NCBI GenBank assembly: GCA_015698045.1 | Contig: BLAL01000080.1 | Coordinates: 622,501-686,500, forward strand | DNA: 64,000 nucleotides | Origin: Rhizophagus clarus | Lineage: Eukaryota > Glomeromycota > Glomeromycetes > Glomerales > Glomeraceae | Direction of reading: 5' to 3' | The notes under the pieces: generated by a model | What the model was told of the DNA's origin: nothing | The model's input: only the letters and a program-made list of their open reading frames with translations | The model's database searches: none | In this document: one piece after another, positions 55,301 to 64,000 of the stretch | Numbering within the stretch: the stretch's first letter is position 1 | How the letters are laid out: each line of letters begins with the position of its first letter | Made by a program: the position numbers and the translations under genes

Positions 55301-57650
55301 AAGCGTGTCTTACTGCATGAAATTTTTCAATAACATCTTTTAATTTAATTACTTTTTCACATCTTTTTATCTTTACACTCTTTCCTATTATCTCTCGTTT
55401 TCTGTGCTCTTTTTCATCTTTGTTCATTTTTTTGTTTTTATTAATCTCTTTCAATTCTTGTTCTATTTTGTCTATTTCTTCATTATCTTCATTCTTCATC
55501 ATCTCGTAATCTTCCTTTTTCTTCTCCGAATACCCTTTCTTTTTTGTATTATCATTTTTTCTTTCATACCAATAAACCTTTAAATAAAAATCGCTTAATT
55601 TTTCATGTGAATCATTTAATCCATATTTAAACTCTTCAATTTGTAATCTTGTTTCGTTTCTTTCTTGTTTTACAGGAATACGATTTGTCCATATATATTC
55701 AAGGAATGGTTCCCCTTTGTTAGGAAGTTGCTCTTTCTGTTTGACACTTATCTGATGCCAAATTTGGACAGTTGATCTTCCCACAATAAGTTGTAAAGAT
55801 TCTGTTTTATTGTTATCATGATATAGGCAGTAAGATGTACTATCATATTTGTCCAATACCCATGGTTCTGTATCGACGTCTATTTTACGTTCAGTATCAT
55901 GTTCGTCATGAACCTTAAAATTTTCCTCTTTTTTCTCTTTAATTTCTTTCTTTTTTTGTTTGATTTTTTTTTCAATCTTTTTAATGACTGATGAAACTGT
56001 TCCATCATGATTGATTTGTAAGACATACCCTGAAGTTCTGGTTATGCGAATTCTAATACAGTCATCAGGATCGGTTGCAGAAAAGTCTAACTCCATCGAC
56101 TCATGTTTATTAGTATTATAAATATCCCAAATTATACACATGAACTCCTTTTCTCCTTTCGTCGTGCGTTCGCCTATTATAAGTAGTTTATCATCGTTAT
56201 CAAAGAATTCTAATGTTAATATCTTTTCTATTTCATAGAATTCTTTTGATGCAATTTGTAAACCATTCTCCCTATAATACAACCTATTAAGTTTAACGAA
56301 ATTAGTAGATGATTTGATTAATAAAAAAAAAAATGATATTTATCATTATAATATCTTACCTAATAATATTATTTCCTTGTGAAAAACAAAGTTGTAAATT
56401 ACTAATTGAATAGATATATTCATCATTTATGATCTCATCCCTTTTTTCAACTTTTTTTGCAGTAGTTTCTAATTCCATTGTTGCCAGATTATAAACTAAA
56501 ATCAAGATGCATTAATAGATTTTTTGATAAAATTTATGACATAAATAATAATTTTAAAAATTTTACCTTCAAGAGATTGTACGTCATTCTTGTATTGTGT
56601 AACCAAAAAATATTTATTGTAAATACATGAAATAAGTCGTTTTATGCAATCATCTTTCGTACTATAACAATCATCTAATTCGCGTCTAATACTTGTTGGA
56701 TACTGAAACATCTCATTAAAATGAAAAGAATCACGATTACCATCAAAATCAATACTATGTATCCCACTGAAATTTAATATTGCAAATCTTTCTTGTTCAG
56801 TGTTATTCGAAATTGTAAACCTTTCTTGTTCATCGTCGCTTGATTCGTCTTTTCTTGAAAATTCCACAAATCTACACAATCCTGATATTTCATTACAATA
56901 ATAACGAGTCACTGCACCAAGATCGTAACTTTCCCTCTCTTCAATTTCTTTTCTCTCTAGTTCGAGACGGTAAATAGCGACTCCTTTAGTTTTATCAAAA
57001 TTTTCATCATTTCTCTCATTCCTCTTCATATCCTCGTCGACATTTATACGAGATATAGCAACAAGAATAAAATATTTATTGCATTTATTGTCATTTTCCT
57101 TGTGCATATTTGATATATCAAAACACCATTTATAATTACTGTTCTTTCCATTATCCTCTTTGTCTTGTAATTCATCTTGAAATGAAGAAGGTTTATAGTC
57201 TGTACTATAAAACTTATCAATAGAAAACCCATCTTTTATTTTAAAATAAGCGATTGTTTTATCAATATCGTCAGATCCTTTCTGGTTGCTGGAACCAAAT
57301 TCACGATAATCAGGATTTGCTAATATTTTAATCCGTAGATTTGCTTTTTTTTTTTTTTTGATAAAAAGAAAAAAATTAATACGTCTTCCGTATGTTATAT
57401 AAAGTTATTTTTTAATTACAAATATTTTTTTTTTTTTTTTACCTGTATCAACTACAAGAGCAAATTTTCCATCTTGACTAATTCCAATTTTATAATCTTC
57501 CTTCTTCTCAGTGGTATCTTCTTTAATATTACAATATACTTCTTCATTTTTACATTTCTTATGTTTAATTATATTTTTATATCCGAATTGATAAGCTTTA
57601 ACTTGTTTAATTTGTACATTATCGGCAATATCAATTTTGTGAAAATCCAT
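52321..57650 (-). CDS. ion-transport-domain protein (polycystin/TRP-like C-terminus), 10 exons
   Basis: Ten exons join with consistent phase: 57443-57650, 56567-57319, 56360-56495, 55227-56271, 54774-55155, 53523-54619, 53428-53452, 53248-53347, 52853-53155 and 52321-52777. They total 4506 nt and 1501 aa. Residues 1 to about 840 are hydrophilic, with repeated beta-strand blocks (IGISQDGKFALVVDT, FILVAISRINVDED, CIIWDIYNTNKHESM) like a degenerate beta-propeller, and Lys/Glu-rich coiled segments. Residues of about 870-1350 carry the membrane spans: FLILFIFLPRLYQ-type helices, FLFLRFLILAICFALISW, TLIIIFYYLAIYQIATEVVQ, FFDIVSIVISVVVMSI, GISFSVFLLWIEF, then YPFFLFALVVILAFAHTMF. A pore segment (STFLSSIVTTYFWISGNM) and the last span GSVILSIVLLNMLIAFM follow, as in TRP/polycystin channels. 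The C-terminal tail (about 150 aa) is cytosolic with a coiled end. Likely a plasma-membrane or organelle cation channel; ion unknown. A broken paralogue lies at 1640-8757. Confidence 0.85.
53428..53452 (-). other. 25-nt micro-exon of the ion-channel gene
   Basis: ATTCTTTGTCTCCGTCTAAT plus ATCAA lies between a TTTTAG acceptor and a GTAAAA donor. It encodes ILCLRLIS plus one base and restores the phase between LLWIEF (phase 0) and NIGIYIYYS (needs one base). Without it the next exon is out of frame. Confidence 0.75.
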
Positions 57651-59216
57651 AATTTTTTTGTTAGGAGACTAAAAAAAAAAAAAAAAATTATATTTTGAGA
57701 AAAGTGAGGGAAATAAATCCATAAAAGTCCTCAATATATTGTAAAATCTAATCAAAAAATCATGCAGTTATGTCATACCTTTTTTTCCAAATTAGTAAAT
57801 TAAAAATCATAAAACGGTCTGCAAGCGGGATTGCTTGAAGTATGATGATGATCATAAATGCAGATTACATACATGCAAATGCTTGAAAAATCAAAAATAG
57901 TAGCGCTATTATTGTCTTTACTATTAAAAACTCGTGATGTCTTAACTCCGAGGCTGAAACTATTATGTATGACATTTCTAGAAGTAAATTATTGTCTTAC
58001 TAAAAAAGGAAAGCAACCTGCCCACAATTTAGCCTGATTAAATTTATTGTCAGCTGAATATTTTAAATAGAAAATTTTTTGGACTTTGACTAACAAAATA
58101 CGGTAAAATGTATCAAAAAAAGGTAAAATTATACTGGAAACACGACCCTGTCTGTGTTCATTCATTTTTATGCAAGCAGAATTTTAGAATTTGGATATTT
58201 AGAATAAATTTATTATTCTTCATTTTATGTTCTTGAACTTAAATCTTTGGAAAAAATGATAAATGTGTATTTGTTAAATCATTTAGTTTTTATTTAATTT
58301 GATTGGCTAAACATTTCTAACATTTTTATATAACACAACAGAATACTGCTTTATGTATGAAATATGCTTACCTATCCTATGTATTCAACGCTTACGCTTT
58401 GTTCTTGGCGATAATGCTCAAGCAGTTCTGTACTATATAATTATGGGTAGCGCTTTTAATAATATTTTCAATTATTGATAATAATTAATCATAAGATCTA
58501 AAAGCGGCATTGCTTTTTGATTTTGAAAATTTTATCAAGTTACATTGGTTAATATATACCAATGATATTATTTTGTATAATAGTTCATATATAAGTTTCC
58601 GGAGTAAAAATTTTTTTTTGCTATATTCCCATAAATTATACCACAAAACTTATTCATCACCCAACATGTATGCGGATTATCGCCTTCGTGTATCACTTTG
58701 TTGAATTTAATTGCAAGTCTGCAGCAAAAAAAACTGGATTTTGTCCATCATTCCATATCCTCGTACTCGCAGATCAAATTAAACTGCACCTACGTCTGAA
58801 ATGTTCCGTTTTAGGTTTCTCTCAAGGGGAATTTCGTTCAAGTATTTAATGCGCCTGAAATAGTAAGTTTTTTTTACCATAACGTACGACAAAATCAAAA
58901 AAAAAAAGGTTTTATTATCTGCAAACTTCACCTGGTATGAAATCTTATTACACAAAAAAAAAAAAAAAAAAAAAAAATATTTAATAAATCCACCCATATG
59001 CAGGATCTCTGATCATATACTGATATTGATAAAATTTTTTATTGAAAATCTAAAATTAGAATTGATCATTTCAGTTCTTTGTAACGGTGCAGATATGCGT
59101 GATCACCAGAACTATGGCACACATAGGAATCGATTTTTTTATCCTAATAAAGCTAGATCAAAATAAAAGTATACAAAAAAAAACTTGATGTTTGATCATC
59201 ATGTGTCGAATTCGGC
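57651..59216. other. gene-free stretch upstream of the ion-channel gene
   Basis: An A run follows immediately upstream of the ATG (57671-57687). The rest is AT-rich with no supported exon; frames at 58510-58704 and 58779-58997 show no recognisable pattern. A run of A at about 58953-58977. Confidence 0.4.
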
Positions 59217-59417
59217 GTGAGAAGAAATGTAATTTACTTCTCGCGATCTATTATCATCGATATTAATAATGAAATGAATTTTTTTGATGATTCGGGAAAA
59301 GTAAGAGAGGAAATCCACAACATATCTAATAATGCATCAGCGGATTTGTTTAATGTAAATTATAAGAATAAAAATAAAAGTATTAAAAAGAGATCAAAAA
59401 GGGATTTTTTTTTTTAA
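59217..59417 (+). CDS. hypothetical ORF fragment
   Basis: A 66-codon frame (MRRNVIYFSRSIIIDINNEM … KVREEIHNISNNASADLFNV … SIKKRSKRDFFF) ends in a T run. After the T run a shifted frame continues AYNPNFIKEILSLISLICKL. Composition in the second half is protein-like and basic. It may be the start of a gene broken in the T run. The family was not recognised and coding status is doubtful. Confidence 0.25.
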   Translation: MRRNVIYFSRSIIIDINNEMNFFDDSGKVREEIHNISNNASADLFNVNYKNKNKSIKKRSKRDFFF

Positions 59418-59800
59418 AGCTTATAATCCTAATTTCATTAAAGAAATTCTTTCTCTGATTTCATTAATTTGCAAATTATTCACCAAGTAAAAAAAAAAAA
59501 AAAGAACAAGCAACTAAAAAAATAGAATAAAAAATTGACTATAATATTTTTACAACTTGCAATATAACTAATTACCTTCAGTCTGATGACTGTTAACTAT
59601 TTTTGATTGACGTTGATTTTTTTACTGAAAAATCTAAATTAGTAACTTAGAAAGCAAATACAGTAAATATGAAAAAACTTTGCAGATGATCATTCAGTGA
59701 ATTTTAATAAAAAGGTCCTATACGTAAAATCTACCAATGAAGTCGATTATAGCAGTTAAAATACATTAAATTTTCTTTATTAAAGAAAAAAAAAGAAAGA

Positions 59801-60174
59801 AATAAGAAAGAGAGATTGGAACCGGTTAAGGTTAACCGGTTAAGAAATCTGTTAACCGGTTAAATTAACCGGTTAATTTAGTCAGTCAATTTTTAAATCG
59901 AAGATCATTTCCATATTAGTTAAATTTAAATAAGTTAATTCTGGTCAAACTTTTAACGCTGACCAAAATTTAACTAAATTCGGATTTTTTTTTTGTGTTA
60001 ATTCCGGTCACAACTTATTGCCGGCCGAATTATGTTTCGCAAATGATAATTCTGGCCAAATTTTAATGCCGACCAGAATTAAGTTTTAACCGGTTAATTA
60101 ACCTGTTAAAGAGTTTGTTAACCGGTTATTAACCGGTTAAGGTTTTTTAGACCGGTTCCAAACTCTAATAAGAA
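59801..60174. mobile_element. hAT-type MITE related to the 28.6-kb element
   Basis: The element spans about 59809-60166 (358 bp), with TTGGAACCGGT at the left and ACCGGTTCCAAACTCT at the right. An 8-bp repeat AATAAGAA stands on both sides (59801-59808 and 60167-60174). Many TTAACCGGTTAA palindromes fill the ends, as in the hAT element at 28601-29441. The middle contains inverted TTCTGGTCAAA/TTTGGCCAGAATT-type words (GGCCAAATTTTAATGCCGAC and its partner at 59960). No ORF. Confidence 0.82.
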
Positions 60175-60780
60175 GTACGAAAAGAAAGTAAAAATTCTTT
60201 ATAATTATGTGAAATTTTAATTATAAAACAGTTTAATTCATATTTCTCGTTATTCATATCGGTTAAGATAAAAACTATTTAGCCTCACGATTTAGAATAT
60301 ATCAGATATTGTTGTCGTTTGTTTACACATTATTATGGTAAAGATGGTCGCAATTAATAATTATATCATTGGATGATGTTCACGTGAACGGACAAAGTGG
60401 TTGTTCGAAGTGTCAGTTCATACTTCATAACATATCATCAAATTTCAAATGTACCATCACTAGAAATATTAATATAAATAATGATAATGATTATTAGATG
60501 ATAGCTAAACTCATTAATTTCATTTATTCAATCAATTAAAAGTTTACGGAACAAATTATAATTCATGAATGTGAACATTGTATAGTATATTAATACTTTA
60601 TTTATTTATTATGAACAAAGATAAAGTTATTAATGAACACAAAAATAAGAAAATAAAGAAAAAAAAAAATGAAAAAATGGGAGACTAATCTATATATAAG
60701 CATTCAGCGCTGCCATCCAACCTTGAAGGACCGGACTCTCCCTTCAGTATCGCGAATAATTCAACTAAAAATAACTATAT
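60175..60780. other. gene-free stretch
   Basis: No supported feature; AT-rich. Confidence 0.35.
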
Positions 60781-61140
60781 TAGTGTCCCGAACGATATGA
60801 GTCGACGCGGGTTAATTTGATTCGATATCGAGTCAGTATTACAGCTGATTCCATAATGTACGGGACACATGACAAAATTTGATGCCGACTGCCGAGACTT
60901 TCAGGTTGCCGGCTTGTCTGAAAATATACATGCACGTATAGTTACTATAGTTATGTTTTATATACACGGTGTTTATTTTTATTTTTCTATTTGTCAACAA
61001 CCGGCAACCTGTCAAGTTCTCGGCGATCGGCATCAAATTTTGTCATGTGTCCCGAAATCAGCTGTAATGACCCATGACCCGTATGACCATCTCGCCAGGT
61101 TTGGTCATAAATTTCCTTGACCCGGGTTTTGTCCCGGATG
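60781..61140. repeat. MITE remnant related to the 12.1-kb element, interrupted
   Basis: TAGTGTCCCGAACGATATGA at 60781 closely matches the reverse complement of the right end of the MITE at 12130-12305 (TAGTGCTCCGAACGATACGA). GACCCATGACCCGTATGACC and TTGACCCGGGTTTTGTCCCG follow on the far side of the inserted element at 60842-61064. No target duplication or good right end was found. Confidence 0.5.
60840..61066. mobile_element. TA-flanked MITE with about 75-bp inverted repeats
   Basis: The left arm CAGCTGATT…GGGACACATGACAAAATTTG then ATGCCGA…GGTTGCCGG is repeated inverted at the right end (…CCGGCAACCTGTCAAG … CAAATTTTGTCATGTGTCCC GAAATCAGCTG). The element 60842-61064 is flanked by TA dinucleotides. 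The two arms pair over most of their length, leaving a loop of about 80 bases. Its position inside GACCCG-type repeat sequence indicates nesting. Confidence 0.8.
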
Positions 61141-62160
61141 TTTTTTAATTATAATATCGAACATATCGCACCGAATTAATCCTAATTGGCAATACCATAA
61201 TAACAACCCTATCAGCAAAATTGCCAAACATGCTAGTGTTCCCTATTAATACCCGTAGAAAATCTAATCACATACTTTAATAAATATGGAAAGTTACTAG
61301 CTACTATTAGAATAAAGATATAATCCTCAACATTAATGATTTTTCTTGGAAAATAAAGAAATTTGTGATACCTTGATCTCTATTGATGATGAAACCAAGC
61401 TATTCGAAAAATCATATTATTTATCTATTAATAAAAAAGAAAGAAAAAAGAAACGAAAGAAAAATTCCTTAACAACCTTAACTTATAATTAAGCACTTCT
61501 TTTGAATACATTAGATAACTTATTATGAAAAATTTTAATTACAGGTATATTCATACAATTAAGACAATTTCAGCATGATATTAATATCGACTTTTTACTT
61601 CAGTCTTGTGATTGAAAACCATTGTTACACATTACGATAATAATGATGATGTACTGTACTTGTTATTGCGTACCGAGAAAAGATAGCAGATGGCGATTAT
61701 TATATGATAATATGAAAACTACTTTTGGCTCCATTTCAACAAATAAAAATTTTATTTGAACATTTTAAATTAACTTTTTCATTTTACTATTGCTCATTTG
61801 GATTTTGATATAGTTGAAAATAAAATTCATGTGGTTTTACGTACGTTTGATCAAATAATGCTACCAGCATCTCGTTTGTGCTTCATCTATATCAGTTTGT
61901 CTAAACTATGCCTCTTTATGCTTTATGCTTCCTTTTCACGGATGTGAGTTTAAAAAAATAAAATATCTCAAACATTGCACTACGGGTAATATATTTATTG
62001 GATGAATTTAAAGCGGCTAATATCTACTGTATTTTGGTCAGTTTGAGAAAGTATACTTTTGATGTAGGATTAAATAGATTATTGATGATGCTTAATTTGG
62101 AACTTCAGAGTTGTAATAGCCACGTAGGAGTACTATGTGCATCAACTGCATCATGCACTA
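61141..62160. other. gene-free stretch
   Basis: AT-rich, without supported coding or repeat features. Confidence 0.35.
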
Positions 62161-62810
62161 CCCTATAAAAAATATGTGTCCGGATAATGTCCAGAAAATG
62201 TCCAGAAAAATTGTCTAAATAATTGTCCAGAAATTCTGGACACCGTGTGTCTGGAAACTGTTCCGAAAACACTGCATTTCCGGGATATTAGGAATTTGTC
62301 CTGAAATTGTCCAGAAATGTATTTTTGTAAAATTTTGCCACAAAAGATGATCAATGGATAGATGATCATCATTATTCCTTAACCCAGAATTTTTATATCA
62401 TAGATATATAGTATTTTTGCCTGCTCTGCAATTTTAATTAGTACGACAGAAAAGATTTTGAATGTCAGTTTTGTGCTTTTTGCATTTTTTTACAAAATTA
62501 ATTTATCCTTTTTTGGAAATAGTATCCAGAATTTGTCCTGAACTTTTTCATGTCCGGAATTTGTCTATCTGGTTTTTTTGCTATGTCCAGAATTTGTCCA
62601 GGTTTAACTGTCTGAAATTTGTCCAAAATTTTATACCGAACAAATACTGGATGAATTCTGGACAAAGTTAGGACATGTCAAAATTTTAAGTATCAGAAGT
62701 ATGTCAGACATGTACCAAAAAAGTGGACATTTTCCAGACACATCAGATTTATTCTGGACATTTTCCGGACATTTTTGATAACATTTTCCGGACATTTATT
62801 TTTTATAGGG
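62161..62810. mobile_element. inverted-repeat element built of TGTCC(A/G)GAA motifs
   Basis: The left end is CCCTATAAAAAATATGTGTC CGGA and the right end reversed is CCCTATAAAAAATAAATGTC CGGA, so the ends match over about 24 bp. Throughout the element, TGTCCAGAA, TGTCCGGA and ATTCTGGACA recur more than twenty times in both orientations. No target duplication is certain and no ORF is convincing; two short frames arise from the repeats. Confidence 0.75.
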
Positions 62811-64000
62811 CATAGCATGTTAGTAGTCAGGTGGTATCATGGACATGAGTTAAAACCATGGGCGGACCATGAAGGATATAACCTAGACACTTGAGACATG
62901 AAATGTAAGGTTAGAGCCTTTGTTTATTGGTCGGATGGGGTGCGTAGAACTCAAGATGATTACCTAATCATATATATACCACTGATTTGAGGCAAGGTAG
63001 CTACTATATTTAAGTTATGATATCATCATAGTGTAGATTACATGACAATGTGAATAAAAATCAGAAAGTAAGGTTAGGAATTATTTTATTAGTAAGTGGT
63101 AATATTATTTAATTAGACTGGACCAAGCAAAAAGTTTAATGTAATCCTTCTCTCCTTGTTTTTAAAATGGTTCTTATTTGCAATTTTGATTGGACAAAAT
63201 TGATAAAAACCATGTGGCTGTTTATGGTTTGTTATGATGTTTAAATTTTAGCAATCAATTAAGCTTCCTCTCTAATTTCAGATTTTATGTTAAACACACT
63301 ATCTGCTTGGTCTGGCCTTACCAATCTGTCTAAAATTAGCATTGCATTACTAATAAATTTGGATTAAATTTGCTAATTTTGTACTAGAACACAAACTTCA
63401 AAAATGGATATCTTATAGATAATATGTTAACTATAAATAAAAGTCATATAATATACTGAAAAAAATACCTGAAAAAAACGAACTAGCAAAAAAAGTTATA
63501 TATTCTTATGCAAAATAATGAGTTTATTATACACATGCATCTTATAATATATATAGTAAAATAAAACATTAAAATTTCATATATTTTATTATTTACATCA
63601 AAAACATTTAATTTTTAGCTTTTAAAGTTATTTTTAAAGACATATTTGAAATATTTTTATTATTAAAAATAAGTGAAAGTTAAAGAAAACCAGTTATAGA
63701 AATATAGTTATAGCAAGTTATACTTGCCAAAAAGTTTTATAAAATGAAGGAAAATATTAAATTTATAGTATTTCTGTTTGTAAAATGGGTGATTGGGCGG
63801 AAACTTATTCTGCACATGAGATGTAAAAAATGCTTTTTTATTATTGCTATTAACCCTGAATTTTATTAGTAATGCAGTGCTGATCTTAAGCAGATTGGCA
63901 ATTAATGGTATATGTTTCTCCATTGTAGCTGAAATCATATCAAAATTGAGACTATTTTTGTAAACTAATAGAACCATAAGTACCATAATTAAAAAAATTA
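62811..64000. other. gene-free stretch to window end
   Basis: A 92-codon minus frame at 63708-63986 has no recognised domain. AT-rich. No element ends or RNA genes seen. Confidence 0.4.

Noticed and set aside
63708-63986. 92-codon minus-strand ORF
   Set aside because: Starts without context, no domain, composition typical of random AT-rich DNA.

Overview
The window looks like nuclear DNA of an arbuscular mycorrhizal fungus (Glomeromycotina, Rhizophagus-like). This is inferred from strong AT richness, many short fungal introns (GTAAGT donor, CTAAC-type branch, TAG/CAG acceptor), and gene families known to be expanded in that lineage: BTB-BACK-TLDc proteins, protein kinases of the 'WIPYNQF...GGFG' type, ion-transport proteins with a long N-terminal region, standalone retropepsin-like ORFs and small secreted proteins. 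It also carries many transposon relics. No bacterial operons, rRNA genes or intact standard tRNA genes were seen.

Layout. 1-8.8 kb: a hAT-type MITE, a retropepsin-like gene, and a broken second copy of an ion-channel gene split by about 5 kb holding a BTB gene and an unknown decayed gene. 8.8-14.6 kb: no gene; polypyrimidine tract and two MITEs. 14.6-18.25 kb: a nine-exon gene for a secreted or membrane protein (967 aa by phase-consistent splicing), minus strand. 19.8-20.4 kb: a secreted Cu/Zn-SOD-like protein. 21.2-22 kb: an unknown decayed gene. 22.9-23.8 kb: a TA-flanked MITE. 26-28.5 kb: two tandem, decayed BTB-BACK(-TLDc) genes, followed by a hAT element with an 8-bp target duplication and transposase relic, a kinase relic and a PIF1-helicase relic. 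32.6-36.3 kb: a protein kinase gene preceded by an array of about two dozen intron-like units. 40-41.2 kb: hairpin minisatellite. 42.2-44.45 kb: two tandem copies of a retroelement-like sequence. 44.8-46.3 kb: the intact BTB-BACK-TLDc gene. 47.7-48.6 kb: tandem repeat of about 400 bp with a tRNA-like module. 49.65-50.65 kb: secreted Cys-rich protein. 51.9-52.24 kb: 3' part of a histone H2A gene. 52.3-57.65 kb: the intact ten-exon ion-channel gene (1501 aa by phase-consistent splicing). 57.7-64 kb: MITEs, one nested, and no convincing gene.

The most unusual structure is 33.85-36.24 kb on the minus strand. It is a chain of intron-like units (GTAAGT...ACTAAC...TAG) of about 80-120 bp. Consecutive units are separated almost always by exactly 3 nt, and the chain enters the kinase coding exon in frame. 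It could be a series of single-codon micro-exons, an introner-like amplification, or an intronic satellite carrying splice sites; RNA data would decide. The main genes share no obvious pathway. The common theme is expansion of signalling and surface-protein families by duplication followed by decay and transposon insertion.
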